Under the pieces are notes generated by a model. That model ran no database searches. It saw nothing but the letters and a program-made list of their open reading frames with translations, and was not told the DNA's origin. 59,693 bases of DNA from an uncultured bacterium. Its GTDB lineage: Bacteria > Pseudomonadota > Gammaproteobacteria > Burkholderiales > CAIKXV01. The translations under genes were made by a program, and so were the position numbers. This document shows, piece by piece, positions 44,410 to 52,939 of the stretch. Location: positions 1 to 59,693 of the forward strand of contig CAIQON010000282.1 in assembly GCA_903873475.1 (NCBI GenBank), written 5' to 3'. Position 1 is the stretch's first letter. Every line of letters starts with the position of its first letter.

Positions 44410-45369
44410 ATGGGAGCCTCCGTCCACGGTGCGGGGGCTCGGGCGACGGCCAGGGCTGCTGCCGCCAGCAGCGCGCCCGGAGGGGCGGAACTGGACGAGT
44501 TCTGCGACGCGATCTGGCTTGAGGACGGGTTGGCGCGCAACTCGATCGACAGTTACCGGCGCGACCTCGCCCAGTTCGCCGACTGGCTGGCGCAGCCGCC
44601 GCGATCGACCACGCTGCTGGCCGCCGGGCGGGCCGAACTGCTCGACTACCTGGCGCACCGCGTGCGCATCGGCGCGCGCGCATCGAGCAGCGGCCGGCTG
44701 CTGTCGGCGATGAAGCGCTTCTACCGTTTCATGCTGGCCCGCGGCCGGGTACCGGTGGATCCGACCCTGGAGATCGATGCCCCCAGGCATGTGCGCGCGC
44801 TGCCGCACAGCCTGTCCGAGGTGCAGGTCGAGGCGCTGCTGGAAGCCCCCGACATCGCCGACCCCGTCGGGCTGCGCGACCGCGCGATGCTCGAGGTGCT
44901 GTACGCGACCGGCCTGCGCGTGACCGAACTGGTATCGCTGACCCTGCCGCAGGTGAGCCGCGAGATGGGCGTGGTGCGGGTGGTCGGCAAGGGCTCGAAG
45001 GAGCGGCTGGTGCCGCTGGGCGAAGAGGCGCTGGACTGGCTCGGACGTTACCTCGCGCAGGGGCGCGGCGACATCCTCGGTGCGCGCCAGAGCACCGCCC
45101 TGTTCGTGACCGGGCGGGGCGAGGCGATGACCCGGCAGGCGTTCTGGTACCGGATCAAGCTGCACGGGCGCAGCGCCGGCATCGCGCAGGCGATCTCGCC
45201 TCACGTGCTGCGCCACGCGTTCGCGACCCACCTCGTGAACCACGGCGCAGACCTGCGCGTGGTGCAACTGCTGCTCGGCCATGCGGACATCTCGACGACG
45301 CAGATCTACACCCATGTCGCGCGCGAGCGGCTGAAGGACGTGCACCGCAAGCATCATCCGCGCGGCTGA
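44410..45369 (+). CDS. xerD: Site-specific tyrosine recombinase XerD
   Basis: 319 residues, phage-integrase fold. N-terminal SAM-like domain (NSIDSYRRDLAQFADWL), then the catalytic domain: Arg in ATGLRVTELVSL, Lys in GKGSKERLVPLG, HVLRHAFATHL, LGHADISTTQIYTHV (His and Tyr nucleophile). The C-terminal VHRKHHPR is typical of XerD rather than XerC. It resolves chromosome dimers at dif with XerC. The 26 residues before LDEFCDAIW are extra. It is tightly joined to the TRAP permease (1-bp gap), unusual for a housekeeping gene. Confidence 0.9.
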   Translation: MGASVHGAGARATARAAAASSAPGGAELDEFCDAIWLEDGLARNSIDSYRRDLAQFADWLAQPPRSTTLLAAGRAELLDYLAHRVRIGARASSSGRLLSAMKRFYRFMLARGRVPVDPTLEIDAPRHVRALPHSLSEVQVEALLEAPDIADPVGLRDRAMLEVLYATGLRVTELVSLTLPQVSREMGVVRVVGKGSKERLVPLGEEALDWLGRYLAQGRGDILGARQSTALFVTGRGEAMTRQAFWYRIKLHGRSAGIAQAISPHVLRHAFATHLVNHGADLRVVQLLLGHADISTTQIYTHVARERLKDVHRKHHPRG

Positions 45370-45495
45370 GCCGGGCAGTCAGCGCGACAAGGTTGCTGAG
45401 CGCCACCGCGATCGGCGATCATGCGCACAGCCGGCGGAGACCGGCTGTCCCCAGCGAGTGACGAAGACGCGCCCGGCGCGTCAGGAGGAGAACCC

Positions 45496-46461
45496 GTGGT
45501 CCGTACCCTGCTGATTCCGCTGGCGCTGGTCTGCGCTGCCCCGATGGCCGTCGCGCAGTCGTTCCCCGCCAAGCCGGTACGGATCATCGTCGGCTTCGCA
45601 CCCGGTGGTGGCACCGATTTCGTCGCCCGCGTGCTCGGCCAGCGGCTGGGCGAGGTCTGGGGCCAGCCGGTGCTGGTCGAGAACCGCGCCGGCGCGGCCG
45701 GCACCATCGGCGCCGACTTCGTCGCCAAGGCGCCGGGCGACGGCTACACGCTGCTCATGGGCCATGTGAACTCGAACGCGATCGCGCCCAACGTGTTCCG
45801 CCGCATGCCCTATGACACGCTGAAGGACCTGTCGATGGTGCTGTACGTCGGCTACGTGCCCAACGTCCTGGTGCTGCATCCATCGCTGCCGGCGAAGTCG
45901 GTGAAGGAACTGATCGCGCTTGCGCGGTCCAGGCCCGGGGCGCTCACCTTCGCCTCCTCCGGCACCGGCAGCACCCAGCATCTCGCAGGCGAGATGTTCA
46001 TGAACCTCACCGGCACGAAGCTGATCCACGTACCGTTCAAGGGCAGTGGCCAGGCGATCCAGGACCTGATCGGCGGCCATGTGTCGCTCAATTTCGACAC
46101 CATGCCGCCGGTGCTCGAGCACATCCGCAACGGCAAGCTGCGTGCGCTGGCGGTGACCACCCCGCGCCGCGCCAGCCAGCTGCCCGAGGTGCCTACTCTG
46201 GAGGAACTCGGGCTCAAGGGCTTCGAGATGACCAACTGGTACGGCCTGATGGCACCGGGCAGCACGCCGCGCGCGCTGGTCAACCAGATCAATGCCGACG
46301 GCAACCGGGTGATGAAGGAGCCGGCGATCCGCGAGAAGCTGGTGGCGGTCGGCACCGACATCGGCGGCGGCACGCCGGAGGAGTTCGATGCCTTCCTGCG
46401 CACCGAGCTGGCGAAGTATGCGCGGCTGGTGAAGGCGACCGGGGTGGTGGTCGACAACTGA
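45496..46461 (+). CDS. Bug/TctC-family periplasmic binding protein (Bug 7)
   Basis: 321 residues. Start is a GTG (MVRTLLIPLALVCAAPMAVAQ) with AGGAGGAG five bases upstream; the ORF track ATG at 45421 adds 25 residues ahead of the signal peptide. Mature FPAKPVRIIVGFAPGGGTDF and LVENRAGAAGTIGAD are canonical. Stands alone between xerD and the convergent PepSY gene. Confidence 0.9.
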   Translation: MVRTLLIPLALVCAAPMAVAQSFPAKPVRIIVGFAPGGGTDFVARVLGQRLGEVWGQPVLVENRAGAAGTIGADFVAKAPGDGYTLLMGHVNSNAIAPNVFRRMPYDTLKDLSMVLYVGYVPNVLVLHPSLPAKSVKELIALARSRPGALTFASSGTGSTQHLAGEMFMNLTGTKLIHVPFKGSGQAIQDLIGGHVSLNFDTMPPVLEHIRNGKLRALAVTTPRRASQLPEVPTLEELGLKGFEMTNWYGLMAPGSTPRALVNQINADGNRVMKEPAIREKLVAVGTDIGGGTPEEFDAFLRTELAKYARLVKATGVVVDN

Positions 46462-46483
46462 GCGAGAAGCGAGGGAAGGCTGC

Positions 46484-48058
46484 TCAGTACACTGGACGTA
46501 CGCGGCCAGCCGCTCGCCGCCCCGCCCGGAGGCGCCGCACGAACAGCACCCCACCCATCGTCGCGGTCACGCCGATCGCCAGCGCCAGCGATGCGGCGAT
46601 CGCATCACGGGCCGCGCGCCCGACCAGCGGCACCATCCAGTCGTGCTTGTGCACGTTCGCGAACAGCCATCCCTCGCGCCGGTCGGCGTCGTCGATCACC
46701 GCCGACACCGCACCGTCCGCAGTGTCGATGAACGCGGTGGTCCCGCCCGGTCCTTCCAGCAGCACGCGCTGCACCGGCAGTCGCTTGAACACGAAGCCGT
46801 ACTCGCCGCCGAAACGGGTCACGGTGCCGCCGGACGCGGTCGCTGCCAGGCCGGTTGCCCGGGACGCGATCCAGGCTGCATGCCGGACTTCTCCGTCCGC
46901 GAGGACCGTGCCGTCGCGTGCAGACAGATAGACTGCTGGCACTGGTGGCGGCGGTGCCGCAGGTCCCGCATGCCCTTCATGACCTGCATGTCCTGCGGTT
47001 CCCGCCGGACCCTTCTTCCCCCCATGTCCCTGGTCCTGGCCGTGCGCGGATTGCGGACGGGGTGGCCTTGGCGGCTGCACACGATAGAACGGCTGTCCGT
47101 CGATCTCTGCCAGGGAGATCCGGGCAGGTCGCTCGATCCCGGCGAGCCTCGCGGCATCGGCGAAGGCGATGCGCAACTGCGCGGGGTCTATCCGTGCTGG
47201 CGCGGCGGCGAAACGCGCAGCCGGATCTCCGCGCAGCCCGAGATGCAGCAGGTGGTACAGCCCGCTGGCGAAGAAAGCGAGCGCGACCAGCGACAGCGCC
47301 ATCCCGGACAGCCGGTGCACCCTGCGCAAGGCGCCGTTACGGGTCGCTTGCCGGCGTGCGAAGAACAGCCACAGGCCGCCCAGCGTGGTGCCCATCGCGG
47401 CCAGCAGCATGCCGGCCAGCAGCATCAGGCGCAGTGCAGGCGAAAGCCCGTCCAGCCAGTCCCATCGGTGCAGCGTGGTGAACAGGCCGGAGGTCCAGCG
47501 CTTCGTGTCGTCGACCAGCGTGCCCAGGCGATCGGTGCCAGTGTTCACGTACACGGTCATGCCGTCCGGACGGTCGAATGCGATCCGCCAGGCCGGCAGC
47601 AGCCGGTTCACGTCACCGTACTCGCCATCGAACTGCGTTTGCAGCCGGGCGGAGGCGACCGCTGCCGTCGTCTCCCCCAGGTACTGGCGTGCCAGCCACT
47701 CGGCATGGCGACGATCGCCGTCGTCAAGCTTCATGCCGTCCGCGGCGGCGTAGTACTCGCGCATCCCGCCTCCCGGGCGCGTGACCTGGTAGAACGCGCG
47801 GCCGTCGATCGATACCAGCCGGGCGTCGGAGATCGTGCCGCCGCCCTGCCGCGCGAGGACGGTGGCCAGCGGCTCGCCACCTGCGGCCGGCGCCGCAGGT
47901 GCCTCGGTATGTGCCGGCAGTACCGGCACATGCTGCACCACCGGCCGTGGCTGCATCCGCGCCATGATCGGATGCAGCGTCCCCGAGACCGACCAGAGCA
48001 CTACCCCCGACAGGGCGAGCACGCCCGCCCATCGATGCCATTGCAACAGGCGTGCCAT
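46484..48058 (-). CDS. PepSY-associated transmembrane protein with His-rich loop
   Basis: 524 residues. Four or so membrane helices (WHRWAGVLALSGVVLWSVSG near the start, RLMLLAGMLLAAMGTTLGG, LSGMALSLVALAFFASG, and a final pair) with periplasmic PepSY-like segments (YQVTRPGGGMREYY; VYLSARDGTVLADGE). Between them, residues 338-370 form a Gly/His/Pro-rich loop with five His in H-x-x-H steps (HAGHEGHAG), a likely metal-binding segment. Related proteins act as inner-membrane reductases or uptake partners of TonB receptors. Starts 3 bp after the receptor stop, so one transcript. Confidence 0.85.
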   Translation of the reverse strand: MARLLQWHRWAGVLALSGVVLWSVSGTLHPIMARMQPRPVVQHVPVLPAHTEAPAAPAAGGEPLATVLARQGGGTISDARLVSIDGRAFYQVTRPGGGMREYYAAADGMKLDDGDRRHAEWLARQYLGETTAAVASARLQTQFDGEYGDVNRLLPAWRIAFDRPDGMTVYVNTGTDRLGTLVDDTKRWTSGLFTTLHRWDWLDGLSPALRLMLLAGMLLAAMGTTLGGLWLFFARRQATRNGALRRVHRLSGMALSLVALAFFASGLYHLLHLGLRGDPAARFAAAPARIDPAQLRIAFADAARLAGIERPARISLAEIDGQPFYRVQPPRPPRPQSAHGQDQGHGGKKGPAGTAGHAGHEGHAGPAAPPPPVPAVYLSARDGTVLADGEVRHAAWIASRATGLAATASGGTVTRFGGEYGFVFKRLPVQRVLLEGPGGTTAFIDTADGAVSAVIDDADRREGWLFANVHKHDWMVPLVGRAARDAIAASLALAIGVTATMGGVLFVRRLRAGRRAAGRVRPVY

Positions 48059-48061
48059 CGC

Positions 48062-50119
48062 TCACAGCCTCCAGTCGATGCCGGCGAACACGGACCTTCC
48101 GTCCCCGGGCAGGAACTGCGCCGAGTCGAGCCCGCGCGCATCGGCGATCACGCCGGTGGTCGCCGCGTACTTGCGGTTGCCGAGGTTGCGCGCCTGCACG
48201 AAGAACGAGGCGCCCTTGTCGATGCGCATGCCGGCCTTCAGGCCCCACAGGGTGAACGGATCGGCGAACAGCGTGTTGGCCATGTCTACCGCCGTCTTGC
48301 TCGACCATTCCAGCGTCGGGCCGACGTACCAGCCCGGCGCCGGTGCCCACAACACCTCGGAACGCAGCGCCATCGACGGGATGCCGGGCAGCCGGTTGTC
48401 GCCATAGCTCGCGTTACCGTCGAAGCGGAAGTCGTTCAGCAGGTACGAAGTGCGCCAGGCGACGTCGCGCGCAACCGTGAGCAGCAAGCCGAGTTCGACG
48501 CCCTGGTGGATGGTGCGCGGTGCGTTCACCGTACCCAGCGGCTGCCCGGTGGGCGTGTTCAGCGACAGCAGCTCGTTGTCGACCTGCGAGCGGTAGTAGG
48601 ACACGTCCCAGGTTGCGTTGCGAAGGAAGCCGCGGCTGCCGACCTCGAAGGTGGTGCCCTTCTGCGCGCTGACTGGCGTCACGTTCGGTCCACCGGCGAG
48701 TTCGCCGAAGCTCGGCGGTTCGAAGCTGCGGCTGACGTTCGCATAGACGTCGATTTGCGGACTCCACTCGTAGCGCACGCCGACCTTCGGCGAGAACTGG
48801 CTGTAGGTCCGGTTCACGCTGTTGTCGCCGTCGGCCAGGAACTTGTCGTCGAGCCTGCGGCTGGAGCGGGTCGCGTTGAACCCGAGGACCGCCGCCCACT
48901 GCGGTGCCAGGTAGAGCTGGTTCTCGGCGAACAGCGAATGGTTGGTGGAGGTCTGGGTACTCTGAGCGGTGCGCGCGCCGGCGCGGCCGCCGAGGTTCTG
49001 GAAGCGGTTGTCCTCTACCCGCGCCCGGGTCGGGATGAAGCCGACGACGAATCGGTTCTTCATGCCGGCCAGCGGTGCGTTGTTCACGTACCGGAACGAC
49101 AGCCCGTAGTCGTCCGAATCCTGGCGCAGTACCTGGAAGATCGGGTGGTCGAGGTTCTTGCGCGAATAGAACGCACCGAATTCGATCTGCGCCTCGCCCA
49201 TCCGGTAGACCGTACGGTTGGACACGCGCTGCAGCTGGTAGTCGCGCTTCTGGCGCTGGGCCAGGCTGCCGGCCGCCGCGAGCGTCGGATCTGCGTTGAG
49301 CTGTGCCTTGGTCAGGCTGCCCGGCAACTGCGAGTCGGAGTCGGTGATCGACAGATAGAACCGGGTCTCCAGGTCGGGGTTGATGCGAAAGCCGACGTTG
49401 CCGAAGAAGCGCATGTTCTCCTGGTCGGCCCAGTTGCGGAAGCCGTCCTGTCGTGAATGCGAGATCGATGCGTAGTAGTCGACCGGTCCGGACACGCCGC
49501 CGGTGGAACCGAACGCGCGCAGGTAGCCGAAGCTGCCGGCCTCCAGGCGCAGGCGCGCACGATCGGCATCGTGGCCGGTCGGCGACACGAAGTTGATCGA
49601 GCCGCCGAGGGTGGTGCCGCCGTACTGCAGCGCATTGCTGCCGCGGAAGACCTCGGTGTACTTCAGGCCGATCGGTTCGATCGCCTGGAAGTCGAAGCCG
49701 CCGTCGGCCAGGTTGACCGGCACGCCGTCGAGCAGCACCTGTACGCCGCGGCCGTGGAAGGTACGCTGGATGCCGGAGCCGCGGATAGACAGCCGCGCCT
49801 CGTCGGATCCGAAGCGCGGCTGCACGAACACGCCGGGTGCGAATCCGAGCAGGTCCTGGAAGGTCGATGCGCGGCCGGTCTCATAGCTCTCGGGATCGAC
49901 GACCGCCGCGCCGCCGGGCGTGAAGCGGGATGCGCGTTGCGCGCCCTCGAGGCTGGGTACGGTCAGGCTGCGCTCTGCGGCCGCCTTTCCGTGGATGATC
50001 ACCGGGGGCAGTTGCACCGGGGGGGAGGATTGCGCGATCGCGCTGGCGGAAAAAAGGCTGCTGGTCGCTGCGGCGAGCGCGAGCTGCGGCATCGACCGTC
50101 GTTGGCGGAAGTGCTTCAT
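48062..50119 (-). CDS. TonB-dependent outer-membrane receptor
   Basis: 685 residues. Signal peptide ends SASAIAQ. The plug domain shows FQDLLGFAPGVFVQPRFG, LSIRGSGIQRTF, GVQVLLDGVPVN and GGSINFVS, followed by a 22-strand barrel ending in a terminal aromatic-type residue pattern (FAGIDWRL). A clear TonB box is not evident; PPVIIHG is the nearest. With the PepSY gene and the DUF2946 gene, the likely cargo is a metal chelate such as a ferric siderophore or copper, but specificity is not decided by sequence. Confidence 0.9.
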   Translation of the reverse strand: MKHFRQRRSMPQLALAAATSSLFSASAIAQSSPPVQLPPVIIHGKAAAERSLTVPSLEGAQRASRFTPGGAAVVDPESYETGRASTFQDLLGFAPGVFVQPRFGSDEARLSIRGSGIQRTFHGRGVQVLLDGVPVNLADGGFDFQAIEPIGLKYTEVFRGSNALQYGGTTLGGSINFVSPTGHDADRARLRLEAGSFGYLRAFGSTGGVSGPVDYYASISHSRQDGFRNWADQENMRFFGNVGFRINPDLETRFYLSITDSDSQLPGSLTKAQLNADPTLAAAGSLAQRQKRDYQLQRVSNRTVYRMGEAQIEFGAFYSRKNLDHPIFQVLRQDSDDYGLSFRYVNNAPLAGMKNRFVVGFIPTRARVEDNRFQNLGGRAGARTAQSTQTSTNHSLFAENQLYLAPQWAAVLGFNATRSSRRLDDKFLADGDNSVNRTYSQFSPKVGVRYEWSPQIDVYANVSRSFEPPSFGELAGGPNVTPVSAQKGTTFEVGSRGFLRNATWDVSYYRSQVDNELLSLNTPTGQPLGTVNAPRTIHQGVELGLLLTVARDVAWRTSYLLNDFRFDGNASYGDNRLPGIPSMALRSEVLWAPAPGWYVGPTLEWSSKTAVDMANTLFADPFTLWGLKAGMRIDKGASFFVQARNLGNRKYAATTGVIADARGLDSAQFLPGDGRSVFAGIDWRL

Positions 50120-50188
50120 GGTTGTCTTCCTGTCGTGTTTGCACGGAGCCGCGCATCTGCGTCGGCGATACCGCGCACGGGTTCTACG

Positions 50189-50208
50189 GCGAGGCGAACA
50201 GGCCTCGC
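50189..50208. terminator. Hairpin between DUF2946 and receptor genes
   Basis: GCGAGGC-gaacag-GCCTCGC, perfect 7-bp arms, 17 bp after the DUF2946 stop on the minus strand and about 70 bp before the receptor start. It could be a processing site, attenuator or weak terminator separating two expression levels. No T run. Confidence 0.35.
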
Positions 50209-50224
50209 GCCAGGGCTGGGAAGG

Positions 50225-50629
50225 TCAGCCGTGGACGGGGGGCGCCCGCGGACTCGCGAGCGTCCAGGTGGGGCCAGGAGGCTGCCGCCAGATGCCGTCT
50301 GCCAGCGGTGGCGCCGACCGGGCTTGCGGCACGAGCAGGCCCGATGTGGCGACCGACACTGGCAGGCCTGCAGTTGCATGGAGCAGGCAGAACGGACAGT
50401 CGGCGCCGGCAGCTGCGCTGTCGGGCAGGGATCCATCGGACGCTGCGCCGACATCGATCGCCACCCGCTTCATGCCGGTGGAGGTGCAGACCTCCAGCCA
50501 TGTCGTGCTGTCGGGCTGGGCCGCCAGCATCACGCGCGCCACGACCGGCGATAACGCGCCGAACAGCAGCGCGAGGCATGCGATCCAGGCGACGGCTCGG
50601 CGCGCGAGGACGGTTCGTGACGGGCGCAT
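50225..50629 (-). CDS. DUF2946-family small exported/membrane protein
   Basis: 134 residues. One N-terminal hydrophobic helix (AVAWIACLALLFGALSPVVA), then VCTSTGMKRV and CPFCLLH, the family's conserved Cys segments; a CxxC with a nearby His suggests metal contact. The ATG at 50629 is preferred because the ORF track's earlier start lies in the folB gene. DUF2946 genes are often found with copper-related TonB receptors, consistent with the receptor downstream. The start region lies close to the folB stop. Confidence 0.8.
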   Translation of the reverse strand: MRPSRTVLARRAVAWIACLALLFGALSPVVARVMLAAQPDSTTWLEVCTSTGMKRVAIDVGAASDGSLPDSAAAGADCPFCLLHATAGLPVSVATSGLLVPQARSAPPLADGIWRQPPGPTWTLASPRAPPVHG

Positions 50630-50690
50630 GGCGCGGACGGCTAGCACAGCACGATCGCGTGGTGCCAACCGACGATAACCGGGTGCCGCA

Positions 50691-51080
50691 TCAAGCCCCA
50701 CGCCGCTCGATCGTGATCCCAAGCTTCTTCACGCCCGGCATCAGGTTCAGCTTCGCAAGCGAGAGCCGCAGCCGTGGCATTCCGAACTCGCGCAGCAGCG
50801 TGGTGGCGATCAGTTCGGCCAGCGCTTCGAGCAACTGGGCATCGTGGTCGTCGAGGATTTCGCGCACCCGCGCCACCACCTTGCTGTAGTCGATGGTGTC
50901 GGCGAGTTCATGGCTGTCTGCCGCGTGCCGGCCGCGCAGGTCGAAGTCGATGTCGAGTTCCACCGCCTGCTTCACTTCCCGTTCCCACGGATAGACTCCG
51001 ACCAGCGTCTGGTGGCGCAGTTCACGGATGAAGATGGTGTCGGGCGAGGGGGGCTGCGCGGTGGCTTCGGTCGTGCTCAT
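50691..51080 (-). CDS. folB: Dihydroneopterin aldolase
   Basis: 129 residues. FIRELRHQTLVGVYPWEREV holds the family's opening strand with the catalytic Tyr and Glu of the pterin site, and DTIDYSKVVARVREI and LLREFGMPRLRLSLAKLN complete the tunnel fold. It converts 7,8-dihydroneopterin to hydroxymethyl-dihydropterin in folate synthesis. Divergent from plsY with about 50 bp between starts. Confidence 0.92.
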   Translation of the reverse strand: MSTTEATAQPPSPDTIFIRELRHQTLVGVYPWEREVKQAVELDIDFDLRGRHAADSHELADTIDYSKVVARVREILDDHDAQLLEALAELIATTLLREFGMPRLRLSLAKLNLMPGVKKLGITIERRGA

Positions 51081-51129
51081 GGTCGGGCCGATGTTAGCGA
51101 GTATCGGGCGGCCGCGCTACACTGGCCGC

Positions 51130-51771
51130 ATGCCCGACATGCCTGCCGACCTGCTGATCATCCTGGCTGCCTACCTGATCGGCTCCATCTCGTTTGCCGT
51201 GATCGTCAGCCGCGGCTTCGGATTGCCCGACCCGCGCACCTACGGCTCGAAGAACCCGGGCGCGACCAACGTGCTGCGCTCCGGCCGCAAGGCGGCCGCG
51301 ATCCTTACGCTGGGTGGCGACGGCCTGAAGGGCTGGCTGGCGGTCGTGCTCGCGCAGTGGCTCGCGCCGGCGCAGGGATACACCGACACCACGATCGCGC
51401 TGGTGGCACTGGCGGTCTTCCTCGGCCACCTCTACCCGGTGTTCTTCCGATTCATCGGGGGCAAGGGCGTGGCGACCGCCGCCGGCGTGCTGTTCGCGCT
51501 GAACCCCTGGCTCGGGCTGGGCCTGCTCGTGATCTGGCTGGTGCTGGCGGTCGGGCTCAAGCTGTCTTCGCTGGCGGCGCTGGCCGCGACCGCCGCGGCG
51601 CTGCCGCTCGCCTGGTGGCTGGCCATGCCCGGCGCGTACCTCGCCACGATCGGCGCGATCGGCGTGCTGCTGGTCTGGCGCCACCGATCGAACATCCGCA
51701 AGCTGCTGTCGGGTACCGAGAGCGGTTTCGGCGGCAAGGCTGGCAAGGAAGATCCGACCGCGCAGCCGTAA
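51130..51771 (+). CDS. plsY: Acyl-phosphate glycerol-3-phosphate acyltransferase
   Basis: 213 residues, five or more membrane helices. The family motifs are present: YLIGSISFAVIVSR, SKNPGATNVLRSGRKAA (phosphate-binding loop) and GHLYPVFFRFIGGKGVATAAG. It makes lysophosphatidic acid from acyl-phosphate at the inner membrane. Start at the ATG at 51130; an ATG 9 bp downstream is also possible. Convergent with tsaD, 26 bp between stops. Confidence 0.93.
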   Translation: MPDMPADLLIILAAYLIGSISFAVIVSRGFGLPDPRTYGSKNPGATNVLRSGRKAAAILTLGGDGLKGWLAVVLAQWLAPAQGYTDTTIALVALAVFLGHLYPVFFRFIGGKGVATAAGVLFALNPWLGLGLLVIWLVLAVGLKLSSLAALAATAAALPLAWWLAMPGAYLATIGAIGVLLVWRHRSNIRKLLSGTESGFGGKAGKEDPTAQP

Positions 51772-51797
51772 CGGGCCAGCGCCGCCGCGCTTCGTGT

Positions 51798-52835
51798 TCA
51801 GGGGCGCTGCAGCGAATCCAGTGGCCAGCGCGGACGCACCCCGAAGCCGCTGGCGCCGACATCGCTTGCAGCGGCCGGCATGCGTCCTTCGCGCAGGCGC
51901 AGCGCACCGGCCCACGCGATCATCGCGCCGTTGTCGGTGCACAGCGCGACCGGCGGATACACCACGCGCGCACCGCGTCGGCGCATCGCGGCGTCGAGCT
52001 TCTCGCGCAGCCGCAGGTTGGCACCGACGCCACCGGCGACCACCAGCGTGTCGAGCCCGGTGCGCGCGAGCGCACCGATCGACTTGGCGCACAGCACGTC
52101 GGTGACCGCTTCCTGGAACTCGGCCGCGATGTCGGCGACGGTCGCCGCAGTCAGTGCCGCCTGCGCGCGCACCAGCGTCAGCACGGCGGTCTTGAGGCCG
52201 CTGAAGCTCATCTCGAGGTCGTCGCTGGCGATCATCGGGCGCGGCAGCTTCAAGCGCCCGGCCGCGCCGGCCAGAGCGGCCTTCGCCACCGCAGGTCCCC
52301 CGGGGTAACCGAGGCCGAGCAGTTTCGCCGTCTTGTCGAACGCTTCGCCCGCCGCGTCGTCAAGCGTGTCGCCCAGCAGTTCATAGTCGCCGACGCCGCC
52401 CACCCGCATCAACTGGCTGTGCCCGCCCGAGACCAGCAGCGCAACGAAGGGAAACGCAAGGTCGGGCTCCGAGATCAGCGGCGACAGCAGGTGACCCTCG
52501 AGGTGGTGGATCGGGATCACCGGGATGCGCAGCGCATAGCCGAGCGCGTGTGCCACGCTGGTGCCCACCAGCAGCGCGCCCGCCAGCCCGGGGCCCTCTG
52601 TGACCGCGATCGCATCGAGGTCGGCGAGCGTGCAGCCAGCCTCGGCGAGCACCTTGCGGGTCAGCGGCAGCAGCCTGCGCACATGGTCGCGCGAGGCGAG
52701 TTCGGGCACCACGCCGCCATAGGCCTCGTGCAGGTCGACCTGGGAGTGCAGCGCGTGCGCAAGCAGGCCGCGCTCGCCGTCGACCAGCGCGACACCGGTT
52801 TCGTCGCAGGATGTCTCGATACCCAGTACCCGCAT
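51798..52835 (-). CDS. tsaD: tRNA N6-adenosine threonylcarbamoyltransferase
   Basis: 345 residues, ASKHA fold. [19 protein letters not shown] is the family N-terminus, [12 protein letters not shown] holds the two metal His, [12 protein letters not shown] and [12 protein letters not shown] are nucleotide loops. Transfers the threonylcarbamoyl group to A37 of ANN-decoding tRNAs with TsaB and TsaE. Typical single-copy essential gene; it anchors this part of the window as core chromosome. Confidence 0.95.
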   Translation of the reverse strand: MRVLGIETSCDETGVALVDGERGLLAHALHSQVDLHEAYGGVVPELASRDHVRRLLPLTRKVLAEAGCTLADLDAIAVTEGPGLAGALLVGTSVAHALGYALRIPVIPIHHLEGHLLSPLISEPDLAFPFVALLVSGGHSQLMRVGGVGDYELLGDTLDDAAGEAFDKTAKLLGLGYPGGPAVAKAALAGAAGRLKLPRPMIASDDLEMSFSGLKTAVLTLVRAQAALTAATVADIAAEFQEAVTDVLCAKSIGALARTGLDTLVVAGGVGANLRLREKLDAAMRRRGARVVYPPVALCTDNGAMIAWAGALRLREGRMPAAASDVGASGFGVRPRWPLDSLQRP

Positions 52836-52939
52836 GCCATCCTCGCCAGCCCGACGCGAGGATGCGCCGGGCCGATGATTCTAGCGGGTCCGCGCCGGGC
52901 CCATCCGCTATCATCGACGGGATAGTGGAGGAGCTTTCG

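Noticed and set aside
41646-44540. 964-residue minus-strand ORF opposite the TAXI-TRAP genes
   Set aside because: Composition is Arg/Gln/His/Asp-rich and repetitive, the mark of an antisense frame in GC-rich DNA; the plus strand carries two clear transporter genes.
44410-45369. XerD-like gene as integrase of a mobile island
   Set aside because: Its termini and motifs are those of chromosomal XerD; no attachment-site repeats, tRNA or phage genes are next to it.
46643-49456. 937-residue plus-strand ORF opposite the PepSY and TonB receptor genes
   Set aside because: No family motif, Arg/Gln-rich, and it spans two well-supported minus-strand genes.
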